Positions 1 through 34,085 of a DNA stretch of 64,000 nt are shown here, piece after piece (the stretch's first letter is position 1; every line of letters starts with the position of its first letter). The notes below the pieces were generated by a model, which was given only the letters and a program-made list of their open reading frames with translations, was not told the origin of the DNA and did not search any database. The stretch comes from Lates calcarifer (Eukaryota > Chordata > Actinopteri > Centropomidae). The stretch lies in the NCBI RefSeq assembly GCF_001640805.2, contig NC_066838.1, positions 13,167,632-13,231,631 of the forward strand. The letters run 5' to 3'. A program made the position numbers and the translations under genes.

Positions 1-155
1 CACCAGTCACTATCCTTCCTCCCTCTTTGAGGCTTCAGCAAGACACTCAACTCACTCACATGGTTGTCCCATTAAGTCTACGGAATGGATAACCTCAGCA
101 AATGCTATAAAGAAAGGAGTGCGTCAATCTGTTCGCTCTGAGATAAGTTAGTGTT

Positions 156-161
156 TTTATT
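156..161 (-). promoter_or_regulatory. cacna1s: Candidate poly(A) signal of cacna1s
   Basis: TTTATT on the plus strand reads AATAAA on the coding strand, about 240 nt after the cacna1s stop codon. It is the first canonical hexamer I saw downstream, so the 3-prime UTR is probably positions about 130-402. Cleavage site not visible directly. Confidence 0.5.
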
Positions 162-402
162 AGTTTCAATAAATCTGAAGATTAAGAAGATGTTTAATTA
201 TCAGAGATATTGTTTCTCCTTAGTTAAGTTTCAACCACACTTGACAATATATCAAACCTGAGCCAACGTGCCTTTAGGCCTTGAGCCAGGCTAGTAGATA
301 CAGATTGTCACAGGGGCAACAAGCTTCGTTAAGTGAAGTGAGGTGGAGCCACCTGCAAGAGTAACAACCACAAGATAACCACGTAAACTCTAGTAACAGC
401 CT

Positions 403-19899
<19,497 letters not shown>

Positions 19900-22800
19900 C
19901 TTGGTGCCTCCACCCGAGAAGAGCTCCCAGTCTACGAGAATTGAGTCCTCTCACAGTATAATCCCAAACTGTGGCACACTACAAGTCCCCTAATGCGAAG
20001 GCCCTCTGGGCTCCTGACCTGCCGATCCTGTGTGCACCCTGCTGCCCGACCTCTCTCCCCCTCTTCTCCTCTCCCACTGACTCCCTGTCCCTCACACTGA
20101 GCCACAGGCCTCTCCTCCTGGCTGAGGGCCTCCAACAGAAAAAGCCCCCCCCCCAGGCAGGGAAAAATAACAGGAGCCCAGAGTGGCTGGAGGAGCAGTT
20201 GGCCCTGCTGTAGTTTAAATTTAGACTGTGAACCACTGACAAGCCATGCTTGGGGATGGTTAAGAGGGTGGGGGGGGAGAAGGTGGAAGAAGGGAGTGGA
20301 TGGGATCAAGGGGACATTGGGGCAGGGCAGTAGGGGCAGCACAAAGGCGGGGACAGACAGTTTGGGGGTTCTTGTAGTGGCAGAACATGCCCTCCCTTTC
20401 AAAACATACTGAGCTGCTCTGCTGCTGGACACTGGTGTTGAACCCTATAACTGTGGGGAAAAAAAAACTTGTGCACAGAAGAAGGAAAAGACTCATGGAT
20501 GTTTCTGCCTCCAGTGTGACATTGTGCAGATGGAGGACAGTTAGACTCTGTAAAGTGCTGGATGAAAGCAAGACACCAAGAGCAAGAACTTTCTGAGATG
20601 GTCCACCTCAGAATCCCAAACTATTACGTAGTGTGTTAACATGTATGCTTTCTCCATTTAAATCCTTTGTGTAAGGAATTCAGGGCTGGGTGATATGGTT
20701 GAAATCAAAAATATATATGGTATAATGTAGTTGTAGGCACATGTAAGTTTTTCTCAATATATTTTTCTATACAAACTATAACTGCTCCAATATACGCTTG
20801 ACATGTCTTCATAGGAGAAGCTGATGACAGAAACTGTACATCAATAAACATTTAAATACATAATATGATCATGTCTGCATACAACTATATTATTGTGCGT
20901 TAAACCATTTATTTAATGTATATATACTGCTTATAATTGCTAAATATGAGGATGTCAAATTTATGTGTCACTCTATTGAAAATGCAAGCAAAAATGACAC
21001 ATAAGCTCATCAGAATGATGTTAAATAATATGAACTGCATTAAACTATTACATATTACTTCAGATAAAACTCTTAATACATGTAAATCACCTCATTTTTT
21101 GAATCAAATTTGCTCAGAATGAAAGTTATAGTCAGAATTTGGACCACATTTTTTTTTACATGGTAGTAAAATATGTCCATATCTATGACATAATTTAAAT
21201 GAAAGTCAATAAGCTGAATTATCCCCCAGCCCTAAGGAAATAAGTCTGGATACTGCTACATATGGTTTAAGAAAAAAGAAAAAAAAAAGTAATGTTGCCT
21301 AATACAGCTCACAACTTTTTAAGCTGACAACAAAACCTTCAGCATGTCAGAGGTGAAATTGTTGAAAGCTTTCCCCAACAGCTAAAAACCGCAACAAATC
21401 TGAGGATTAATTTGATGATAAAGCTGTTTCTCACGCTGCAGGGGAAGCAGACGGAACACATATCATGTCCTTTGTCGTCCCCTAGTGTCAATAAATGGCA
21501 CTAGGGGACGACAGTGACTCCAATAGGGAAAAATCTGCAGGAATCAAAAGAATATCCCCAAACATGCAGAGGAGTGAACAAAAATCTTGTACTCAATCAG
21601 AATTTTTTTTTTTTATTTCACATCAAGCTGAATGTATAGACATGAGCAGTGGAATGCTCCAATTATGCTGGAGAGAAATATAAATACAAAACACTGAAAC
21701 CAGTGATATGAAATTATACTTAAATCAATCAAAAACACTGATAAAATAAACCATTACAGACAAATTTCAGCAGTTCGCACTGTGCATGAGGTAATATGAA
21801 TCAGCATACCTTTCTTTCTTTCCTTTCATATTAAAAATTCCACAGCAGGGAGCCTCAGTAGCAGCATGCGGAAGAGAATTCACTGACACATAAAGATGTA
21901 TGCGAGGGCCCTTCAAAGCCACAAGGCATCCTGATTCTGTTATACTTAACTGCATTATCAGCAGCTTTACTGATTTAGGACATTCTCCAGTGGAAGAGAT
22001 TTGATTCATTTGAGGATGGCTTTAAAGCTCTGTTAATGCCCCATTCTCCATTTCTCTCTGTGCATGGGAAAGCGTACTCCATCAAACTCTACTGCAAAAT
22101 AAGAGAATGTTAATCACTGGTGAAACCGTTTTCCAATCAGGTTCACTATTAAATTCATGATAAATTATTAGTTACAGAAACACAACTACTACCTGGCGGA
22201 CGATATACCTGCCAAAAATTTATTGGTAGACCATACTATGTGTTATGTTTGGCAAGCTGTGAATTGCCAACTTTTGGACTGGAGTTTGGTGTTAACACAT
22301 TCACTCACACAAGGAGAGAAACAGAAAAAGGCACATATTGGGGCCATTTTAAAGGTAGCAATGTCAAAGCTTTAAAATTACAAAGCCCAAAATGTACAAT
22401 CCTTTACTTACATTTTATAGCAAATGACACTAAATATACTCAGAATTAAATATAAATAAATTATCATTAGTGCTAAACTGTGATATGTGCAATGCTTGGC
22501 AATAGCAAATATAGGGTATTCTTTCCACCCTACCCCATTAGCTAAACTGATCATTCACAAACATAAAGCTTACCTGTTTTGAGGTAACATCATAAATTAT
22601 GCTACAAGAAAACCTCTTTAATATAATACCATATTAGTAAGAAGCTAAAAACAAAAAATATCACAAAGAAGCTTAAAAGCTATTCACAGTCTGGCTAAAT
22701 GGACAAAAGAGTTTCTTATTTTTTCAAGTCATTCCAAATCTAGTAGTCGAGAGCACGCATACAGAGAACTGCAAGTTCCCCTGAAGTATTACGTATAATT

Positions 22801-22989
22801 AATTTGAAAAAAAAAAAATCTGCTTGTTAGATCAGTGTTTCTATGTTTTATAGTGAGGAAATACTAATTCAGAGTGTGCAGTGCACATCAAATGAAAAGG
22901 CTGATAATAGTGCAGCTGGTGCCAGTGTAATAGCACTGAGCCCAGTCAAATTACCTATTTCAAACCTGTTTTGAGGTTAGCCGAAGGGT
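19900..22989. other. Intergenic segment between cacna1s and tmem9
   Basis: The first 400 bases upstream of cacna1s are GC-richer and hold a C-run (about 20146-20154) and the E-box/MEF2 pair. The rest is AT-rich and without a recognised gene. It should contain the tmem9 3-prime UTR; ATTAAA at 22616-22621 and AATAAA at 22219-22224 (both minus strand) are only weak poly(A) signal candidates. No bHLH motif resembling ASCL5 was seen on either strand. Confidence 0.6.
20196..20224. promoter_or_regulatory. E-box plus MEF2 consensus upstream of cacna1s
   Basis: CAGTTG at 20196-20201 fits the CANNTG E-box. TTAAATTTAG at 20215-20224 is, on the minus strand, CTAAATTTAA, a full match to the MEF2 consensus YTAWWWWTAR. 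They lie about 300 bp before the cacna1s ATG and 13 bp apart, the kind of pair used by muscle promoters. No TATA box was identified, and the transcription start is not known. Confidence 0.4.
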
Positions 22990-24559
<1,570 letters not shown>

Positions 24560-24860
24560 TTTGTCACAGGCCAAGCGATTTGCACGACGGGTGCAGGACT
24601 ATTAGCAGAGCTCTGTCAAAACACAACATGAAGTCTGGTTAACTGATGTAGCAGTAAGCTATCAAGGAAACCTGCGACACAAATAACTTGACTGCGGAAA
24701 CGCCGAAGTTAAAACCTGCTTTTAATAAATAAAAACTACAAATGCAGCGAACTTACGTTGTAATAACTGCTGGAGCTTTTGTTTATTTGCTATGCATTCA
24801 GGATATAGCCACACACCTTGGAAGTGTTACTAGCTAGCTGCGTACAAATTAATAAGGGAC

Positions 24861-24873
24861 TTCCTTATTCCGG
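24861..24873 (-). promoter_or_regulatory. Two ETS-type sites in the likely tmem9 promoter
   Basis: On the minus strand the segment reads CCGGAATAAGGAA, giving CCGGAA and AGGAAG cores about 300 bp upstream of the tmem9 ATG. No TATA box is nearby. ETS sites without TATA are usual for housekeeping genes; binding is inferred only. Confidence 0.3.
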
Positions 24874-24954
24874 ATGTCGTCAAACAAGAGGCAAAGATGA
24901 AACATGCAGCGACACTGACACCTACTGGACAAAAACACAGTGACAGAAAAAATA

Positions 24955-25175
24955 TGATTACAGTGATGGACTGTAACTAAATACATTCACTTATGTATTT
25001 CAGCATTCACTCTTCTTGTATTCTGCTTGACTACTTGAATTTTTATAGTTTTATTACATATTTTTTTTCTACATTTTAGAGTTAAATGTTGTAGTTTTTA
25101 CTCCTCTACAGTTATTTCACAACTATAATAAAAGTTATTTTACAGAATAATCTATCTATCTAATTTTTAGCAATA
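24955..25175 (+). repeat. Second, more worn copy of the same dispersed repeat
   Basis: GTGATGGACTGTAACTAAAT opens the segment and GTTGTAGTTTTTACTCCTCT appears later, in the same order as in the 10686-10997 copy. It lies just beyond the tmem9 promoter. Confidence 0.4.
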
Positions 25176-27301
25176 ATAATAATAAATGTTTTTTTAATTT
25201 TCAACATTTATTATCACGTAACGTTAATGTTCTGTATTTAAAAAACATTAGCAAGAAATTTGTGACTCATCAGAATATTTTCCCATATCTTTCAGTCAGC
25301 ATTGTTCTTTTGTTAAATCCTGACTCCTGGTCAGAATTTGTAATGTAAGCCCCAACTTCTTGACCCAATCAATACTTCTATTTCCTGGTAATCCTGCTTT
25401 CACATCTCTCTGTATAGTAAGATACTCATACCTTTAATAAGCCATAGAAATCAATGGCTCACAAATTCATCCTGAACCTCTTGAGCTCGTGGTCACAGAG
25501 ATCAATTGAGACCATGGTTATTCCTCTAATGAGTTATGATATCAGCATGAACAGCACAACCCCATCCTCTGTGTAACCCCAATCATTCATATGACCCTTG
25601 ATTCAACCATTTAAAACAACGGCAATGCTGCCAGCAACTTGTTTATTCTGTATATTATATGGAGATGTGGATTTCATATTTACAAAGGATGTGAATGGTT
25701 TGGCTTTAGGTCTGTAATATATTTGTTGGTTGATGGTATATTTGCTTCAACCACACCTGTAATAGGAGAAATGAGGAGGAGGAATGTAGGGCTGTGTGTT
25801 TGAGTAAACAGCAGAATAAATTAATGAATATGAATGATGGGAGACTATGTAAGAAACTACTCATGTGGGACACAAGCACAGACAGTCCTTGGCTAGATAA
25901 TATTCACAGTTGATATCAGAAAACAGGGCATGGCATCAGTGTGAAATATTATGTTATATATTATAATATTGTCATGACTAAAAATTTTGTTTTTAAGTAC
26001 TAAGTTTATCAAATGGTCTATGTGTGCTGGGCTCAGGGGAAGTATTTGACTGTATATTCATTATCCTGGTTTTTTGTGAAGGGTATTATCAAATCATCAA
26101 ATTGGAATTAAGTCTATATGATGCTTGATCTCTAAATGATGCAGGGGCACTAATGGTAAAATGTTATATGTAATGTATGATAAAAGTAAAAAATACATGT
26201 CATGTCATAAATAGGCTCATAAACTCTCTTCAGTTTGTGACTTGTAAGACCCCTCTAACTGCATTTCATTCACTCAGCCCTGTCATTGTAAGCCACTTAG
26301 TCTTCTCTGATGCATGGCTGCCCTTTACACCCTTAGGCCAATTACAGCATAAATGACACTGGCCAGAGCTCAGTGCCAGGCCTCATTATCGGTTCAGAGC
26401 TCTCATGAAGAAGAAAAAGGTGATTCAGTCCTTTTTTAGGTAAATGTAACAAAAAAAAGATTCATTTGAGAAAGGGAGGAAATGTAGTTACCTTGTGTAA
26501 GGTTTAAGGTTTATTAGCTCTAAAGAAAACTATAATTTATGCAGACAGACACAAATGTATTGATAAAGACTGGGTGGTAGACTGACACACTCCGACTATA
26601 AAGCAGCCAAAGAAAATTATCCATAATGGAAACACTGCAGAGAAATCCGCCTTATAAACAAGCTCAGAAGATGTCAAGTTCTCTTATTTGTCAAGGTACC
26701 TGAAGGTATTGACTGAATTGCATTATTCAAAGCATTAATTTTCATGAGACTGAAGAGAGCGGGCAGTTTGCCCACTAGGAGATGCTATAAGGCCCAAGGC
26801 AAAGCAAACTGAATCCAGACCAGCAGACTTTGGAACACTTGGGAGGGATGCAGATAGGATGTAGGAGGACATGCGGTGTAAAACAAGACTGAATATGTTG
26901 TTAAAATCTGCAGTTGAAGCTACATAAAAAAGGATGTTACAACAACCTTGATGTTGTTTGAAATATTAGCTGAACATAATTAATAGCAGATCCGTAGCAG
27001 TAGAGAATACTAAGGCTGAACAGCTTTTAGTGTAAAAGATTGTTTAAATACTGTATATTGTAGCTAGATTTTGTATATGCTTTATAGAATCCAAATAAAG
27101 ACACACACGACCTACTGTTGGAAGATACCTGTTTCTGTTCTTATTCTCCCACTTTCAATACACCCCTCAACCTTTCAGCATGGTTCTTTTTGACCTTTAT
27201 CTCATCATCTGCAGTGTCTTTTTGCTCTCCACTCTTCCTCTGTATCATGCTTTTGTAGAGAACACTGTTTGAATAACAAGACTATCTCTGGGAAGTGATA
27301 A

Positions 27302-27328
27302 CCCTCCTCTCCTCTCCTCTCCTCTCCT
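27302..27328. repeat. (CCTCT)n tract
   Basis: About five pyrimidine-only pentamer units at the edge of a GC-richer segment (27300-28320). Confidence 0.9.
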
Positions 27329-28085
27329 GTCGGCCGAGGCGATGCATTGTGGGCAGCAGGACTATTCTAATAGACACACGTGGTAATTACAGTAGTGGGA
27401 GGCAGCAGACAGTGGTGGTCCAGGGACAGCACAAAACTATAAATCACAACTCCGGGTTCCGCCCTCCTGAGCGTAGCCGATCACGCTCAACCAAAAAGCA
27501 ATTCTGCCAACACATGTTTGCACATTTGTCTTCATCAGTGGCTGGCTTGTTTTGGGCCCCTGCGACCGAATTTTCCCTTCCCGTAGTAATCAAACACGGA
27601 ATACTTCTCAAGTGTTTGAGTCAAAGTCCACTATATTAGGCTCAACAATTAACCACTTGAGATGCAGCAAGTAAAATTACCCAACGTAAGCAAAAAGCAG
27701 CAACATGAACTGTTGAGGGCATTTTGTGTTTACTTTGAACATCATCAGCTGCTGAGGTAAAAGAAACAAGAATGAAACCGCAAAATGCATAAAGTAAAAC
27801 CTGTGTAACCTTCGATCAAAGTTCAGTAAAAACAAAGAAAAACATCACCTAATGTTTATTTTTTGGAGGTAGCATGAGATGCTTCCCTGAGAAGTGTCTA
27901 AATCAAAGAGGTGGCAATAGCAAAGGTGTGAGAGAAGAAGCAGTGATGGTGACTCAGATTACAGTGTGTGTCCTTTCCTGCTTTATCTGTACAGGACAGC
28001 TGCCTGTCAGCCAGCTGAGCCCATGTAGGGAGGAGGTGTCTGCTGAGGAGCTGGTGTCAGCAAGGTGAAAGCAGAGCCCAGCTAT

Positions 28086-28115
28086 GCTGAGCTGAGCTGA
28101 GCTGAGCTGAGCTGA
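28086..28115. repeat. (GCTGA)6 minisatellite
   Basis: Six perfect pentamer units within the GC-richer segment 27300-28320. Confidence 0.95.
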
Positions 28116-31100
28116 AATGGATGCAGAGGAGAGAGCGTCTCCTGCCTCTGAGGGACACAGATTTTCAGCAAGGAAACAGAGACTGCTGGAGCAGGAGAGA
28201 CTCAGCCAGACAGAACATGAAAGCCAAGAGCGGCCATGACACATGATGGACACAAACGCAGGAAGAGAAGCTGCCTCCTCCTCCTCCTCCCCCTTTCCTC
28301 TCCTGCTCGCTATTCCTTTCTTTCAGCAGCTCTACGCTTAAACAAGACCCCTGAAGAAGAGGGGAAAAGGGATGGGATGGAGAGATGATTCTTGAATCGC
28401 AGTGGCTCCCAGTTGAACTCTGCCCAAACCCCTGTAATGTGTGGGCTTTGATGCTGCTGAAGATGTTTAGAGGATGCAGAGAAGCTTCAAAGAGAGCTTC
28501 ACAGGCCAATGATAAAATCATGGCATGTTGGTAAGAAAAGAAAAAAAAAAAATGCACCAAGCTGCCAGAAATCCACATGCATCTTTCAAGAGAGACCAGG
28601 GGTCAGGCAAGAAGACAGGTGAAAACAATAGCGAGAAATGAAAGGTGACACGAATTGAGAGGTAGATAAATAGCTGCAGGGGAGGAAGGAAGTTTGTTTC
28701 TGGTATAAAAGGATGTGATGCAGGCTTTGGTCTTGGAAAAGCTGCCAGTTGGTCTAACAAGACTTGGCAGGCCAGTCAATAGACTGTCAGCTATTAATGC
28801 CCACATTTCAGTGACACCAACACGCAGTTTAAGACTGATTTGTGTTGCACAGAATCCTTAAAGATAAAAATGCTACACACCTGGCTCCTCAAGACAGTGA
28901 GGAAAACAAAACAGATGCATGTTTGTCATGTGTGCCTCACTGAAATGAACCCATATAGAAAATCACATATGACACCGCTTTCTGTGTCAGCTGCCTCAAA
29001 GAATAAGGGGAAACAAGCTAAACAATCAAAGGTCACACAGAGTCAGGGGTTTGTGTGACAAAATGCTGACAGATCAGAAAATGTTGTCAAGTTTAATCCT
29101 TTGGAGAGGGACCTCACCCACAGTTTCTCCTGCCTGTGTTGGGGGTGGGGGTCTTTTTGTGGGTAGACGGGCTTTCCTATAATCGGATGGCACTGAGTCA
29201 CGGTAATCTAGTTGATGCCACCCCCTTACTCTATCTCCAGCGACTCTCTTGTTGTGGCAGTTTGTGATCCACCTGCCCCAGCTGCAGGCCACATCTGCAG
29301 GCATGATAGAATTTGTCCACTGGGGCCTCCTCTTCCAAATGCCACTGTGACTCACCCTCCTCTGTTTCAGCGTTTGCTGCAATCTGACCTGGCAGCTCAG
29401 TGGTGTGCCACAATAGACTGCCCCTGGCACTTTTACAAACACAAACCTAAACAATAGCACTTGAGATGTACATAATATAGAGTATAAATGCCAGTACATG
29501 CAGCATTATAGGACAACAGGTAACGATCCTAACTCCGACAAGGGAAACATTTGTGCTTTTTCACTCTGATTCTCCTTTTTCTCCCTTTCCATGTGACCAC
29601 AAGCGCCTTGCAGTGAATTAGATATTAAAACAGGGGGATCTGAGACCAAACTTCAAAATCAATAGAGCCCCACATTCTTCCTCTAATCTCAACATGTGTG
29701 GAGTGAGTTTGGGCTGAATGGGCCTGAAAAGGAGGGAGAGAAGGAGTAAAGGAAGTAGGCAGAGAGTAAAGAGAGACGTAAGAGGGTCTATTGGGGACAA
29801 GATTGGGGTTGACCAGTTCAGGACTTAATGGAGTTGTTTTGCCCAAATTACAAAAATCCACCCCAATACAGTGGAAATGAAAAACATTTAGTTTACCTGT
29901 TTACAACATTGGAAAAAGGTAGCATTCCCATTACTCTGGACAAACAGTTTTCCTTACAATTACTTTGTACTGAAGAAATAGTTTTTGTACAACTTGGTTA
30001 CAGTGATCACTCTGGCTACTCTAGAACAACAGGGACAGTCTTTCTAGAACGAGATATTGCTGTTGATCTTTTTCAATGCTGCGAGCACCACAAACAAAAT
30101 TCCAGCCAGCTTGGGTTAGCGACAGAAACCTCAGAGACAGCTATCTAGTAAAAGCTAGTAAAACGAAAACTATCTGCATTGCACAATACCAGTAGACATA
30201 AATATATCTTTGTGTAATATGGGTGATCTGTTCCCTTAAAAAGTACCCCATTGATTTGGCATCACACCCCTATAACAATGCAAAACCCATCATGGACAGT
30301 TTAAATTAAAAAAGTATTGAAATCAATGTAGAAGAACCAGAGATATTGGCTTTTTATGCCACACATTCTTCTTCCTTGAGAAAAACTCACATCACCATCA
30401 CAGGAATTTGACCACTGGCAGTTTGGTTGGAGATTTGTAAGTTATGTAAGTAGTGGCTAATATGGCCTCAAGCTGCTAGCCTCAAGCAGAGATGAGGGCT
30501 ACAGAGGTCTGGTAAGCTCAGTTTTCCACTTTAAGTGACATCTTTTGAGGCTGTTTATCAGATTTCTCACAGCTCCCTCTGGAGCAACAAAACACTTTAT
30601 AGCCCACAACATTTTTCTCACAGTAGTATTCTCCATGATCTGTAAATAGACTTGAATGTGTGGACTTCCCTTTTAACTGAGAGTTAACTTATAGCCCAGT
30701 CACTACAAGGCTACACTCTACACATACCTGCATGGTAGTGCAACATATTGGTGTAGTGAAGCATTTAAAATTTTACAGTGTTTGAATTGCTGCATAGACC
30801 TCACATTACTTTACTGGCTAGGTCAAGAAATAGGGAAATGTGGGTGGTTGAGGTGAAGAAATACACAAAGCAGTCATAAGTAAAACCAATCACAACTGTA
30901 CAATATACAGTCTTCCCTCCTTCCCCCCAACACATGCACTCACACGCTCACATCTGCACATCTTTTACATCTCCAAGCATCTGTAAGGACAGATAAATAC
31001 TTTATGTACAGTGGTCTGCATGATCCCTGAGACACAAACTCTGCATCGCTTTTAGAACCAACTGATAGAGTAAAATATATTGCACCATACAAGTGTTGCA

Positions 31101-31330
31101 CAAGAACTGCTGTTGCACACGGCCCTGGCCAAAGAACCATCAAATGCTTAGTTGGAACCTGTTGTTTAGAGGGTGAGTAAGGTTGCTGAGGATATGCCCA
31201 GCCTTTTTCATAATTTCATAACTGAGCTGCTCACATCTGTTCACATCTGATCACAATGCAACTTATCTTGGTCTTGGTTGCGCATGTTGCCAAATACAAA
31301 AATCAGGCCAAAGGACGCTCTGAAGAACAT

Positions 31331-32219
31331 TCACTGTTGCTGATTCTTGACCTTCACACTGGCATATTCATTGAATTTCAGATGGTCATCAGTTTTTATC
31401 CCTAAATATTTATAGGCATTAACTCTTTTAATGGGTATATTGTTGACAATGGTGAGCAAGACTTTTCCCGTACTACATCTAAAATCTATGACCATTTCCT
31501 TTGTTTTAGTCCCATTAACTTCAAGGACATTGTCAGAACACCATTTAATGAAGCTCCCTACCTTTTCCTCAAAACCATCCATGGATAACTTGACAGGTTT
31601 TAGGTACCAAAGCTGTATCATGTGCATACTTAAGGCCCCTGTATATATAAATGCCGGGGAGGAAATTGTTGTGTTGAGTCTGAGCTGCCGGGTGTGATTC
31701 AGGAGAAAATCACATGTGATGAGCAATGAGCCTTGGATTAACCCCAAGATCAACCAGTTTGCCCACCAGCAGGTGGGGTTGGATGGAGTACTACTAGAAT
31801 CAACAAACACATCTTCACAAGACTGAGGTTGTTCTGAGTGTTCATTTATACTGTTGGTCATTGTCAGCAGTGCATCCTCAACCCCCGATGTCACTGATTG
31901 GTAAACCTCTAATTCTGTCAACTGCCTCAGCCTGCTGTGCCATGTAATCACAATTGTCAAATCTGTCACAGAAACCGTTCAAGTCACAGGCAAAAACAGA
32001 ATCACTGGCAACATTCACAGTGTGTATTTTAGGTTTATAGTCTGTTATAATTTGTGGCCACTGCCAAGCTTTCTTACCATCATGATTACAAAGTGACTGC
32101 ATTTTGTCTTTATAGGCAGTCTTACACTCCATTATTATTATCATCACTTGCTGACTTTCACTGCTGTGCACTTTTAGACACAACACGGCTACCCCACCCT
32201 GTTTAACGCCATCTATCAT
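31331..32219 (-). mobile_element. Decayed LINE with reverse-transcriptase remnants
   Basis: Two overlapping minus-strand frames (31878-32219, then 31331-31969) together follow the order of a LINE ORF2. First comes the linker before the polymerase (ITDYKPKIHTV, ACDLNGFCDRFD), then DFLLNHTRQLRLNTTISS with FIYTGA, then FIKWCSDNVLEVNGTKTKEM and VNAYKYLGIKTDDHLKFNE. The conserved block after YTGA, including the catalytic FADD motif, is deleted, and the frame shifts between parts, so it cannot be active. Family is a LINE of the general Rex/L2 or Jockey type; exact clade not determined. Confidence 0.75.
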
Positions 32220-33560
32220 ATCCCGCTCTGTCTCTGGTCTGTATTGACTTTATCAATAGGCTCTCTCTTAAAGGAGGAGTGAAGAGGCTGTTTAACAGAC
32301 CCGAGGAGAGCAAGAAACGGGGATTGTGAAAAGACAAGAGACACAGAGCACGAGAGAGGTGTAGGTTTAGAGAAAGAGAGAGAGAGAGAGAAAGAGAGAA
32401 AGAAAGGCGAAAAAACAGAGAACCAGGAGGGGGTGGGGTTAGAGGGAGACGCTCCACTGCCTGGCTGACAAACAGAGGGTCCCTCCAGAGCCAGGCAGAT
32501 GAGAAGGAGAGGAGGAGAAAGGGAGAGGGTTGAGAGAAAAGGAGGGGAGTTTGATGTGGGCAGTCAACCCCACTACCCTCCAACAGCCCCCCCCCAGCAG
32601 AAAATCTATGCCTGCTCTCTTAGTATTCCTCCCATCTCTTGTGAAGGCTCTGCGGAGGGGAAAGCAGACAAGTGGACTGCTAGTGAGGCCCTGGCCAGCC
32701 GTGTGTGATGCTATCGTGGAGGTTTTTTCCGTTCTTCCTTTTTAGGATGGGGTGTTTGCTCAGTGCTGACAGGACAGACAGAGCGCCCAGCCACTTGAAA
32801 ACCTCCACCAGGGACCTAAACTGGACACATCCTCCCTGTACGCCTCCTTTTCCTCTTCCCTTTCTCTTTTTTTAAACCTGTAGATCAGGTCTACAGTGTG
32901 GACCATGTATTCTCAGACCTGTACCTGATTGTACTGATGTGATGAAACAACCAGTGCAATTACAATTTCTTCTTGATGGAGGCTACACTATTAATTTTCT
33001 GTATTTACCTAACAGACATATGTTGATCTAAATATGACCTAGGCCTGCTAATGTAAGTCCTCCATGAGTTCTGGATCAACTGTAAACAAGAGGTATATGT
33101 GTGTGTATTTCAAGCTGCATAGGTTACATCCATGTTGACCATTTTCTAAGGCAACACCATAAATTTTCAAATTGATTTCCTACTTTATACGTTACCCTTG
33201 GGTTCCATTTATTCCAGCTCTGTATGAAAGATCAACTTGAAAAAACTTCAAATTTAAATCGTCCTCTATCACAAAAAGCACTTTGTCACATTTCTTGACA
33301 GTTTTTACCCTGATGATGGCTACATTAGGTGAATAAATCATGGTGTGCTGGAGAGGAGTTGTCTGACGAGTTTTAATACTGAGCAACTTCACACTAATCT
33401 GCACCTCACTGTGTGTTCTCACAGTTTGAAAAAAATACTTATCGTCTCATTGAGTTGGAACAAATTCAAAAACTATGTAATGTAAATTTGGTCAGGGCTT
33501 CCATCAAAAGTTTGCCTCTCTGGCAACTCTCGAGAAATAAATGTTAGTGGACCAACTGAT

Positions 33561-34085
33561 TTTTAGCCATGCTAGCGGCATGGCTCTAGGGATGGTATTG
33601 ACAGTCTGTCGGTCAGTTGTTCCACCACTTTGACAAAATATCTTTCAGAATAATTGCAATGACATTTTATACAGACATTCGTGATCTCCAGAGGATGAAT
33701 CCTATAATGACTTTGATGATCCCCTGACTTTTTCTGTCTTGCCACCATGAGGCACATTTATGGTTTTAAATTAAACGTGTTGACAACTATTGGATGAACT
33801 GCCATGAAGTCAGGATAAATTGTAATAACTTTGCTGGTCCCCTGACTTTTCATTTAGTGCCGCCATCAAGACAAAATTTCATTTTCTCCAATAATTTGTT
33901 TTATGATCAAATACCTACAAAGCTAATTAGCAAATATTAGCATGCTAACATGCTAAACGAAAATAGTAAACATGATAAACATTCACATACACATCAGTAT
34001 GTTAGCATTGTCATTGTGAGCATATTAGCATGCTGACATTAGCATTTAGCTAAAAGCAGTCTCACAACAGAGCATGGCTGTGGAC
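33561..34085 (-). repeat. Dispersed repeat copy A, inverted relative to copy B
   Basis: Starts TTTTAGCCATGCTAGCGGC and ends near GAGCATGGCTGTGGACTC, with many TAGCATGCTAACATG units and the phrase CCTGACTTTTTCTGTC inside. The reverse complement matches copy B in order and wording, including the segments on Asp-like lines of mismatch and small indels. Ends resemble terminal inverted repeats (AGCCATGCTAGC). No coding capacity. Confidence 0.65.

Noticed and set aside
19932..20571. Frames in the GC-richer block as ASCL5
   Set aside because: No basic helix-loop-helix signature; Pro/Leu-rich low-complexity translation only.
27295..28253. Possible gene or CpG-island promoter
   Set aside because: Frames are short and low-complexity, with no splice pattern or family match; only base composition stands out.
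31331..31969. 212-codon frame as a host gene
   Set aside because: It matches parts of a LINE reverse transcriptase with the catalytic block missing and frame changes nearby.
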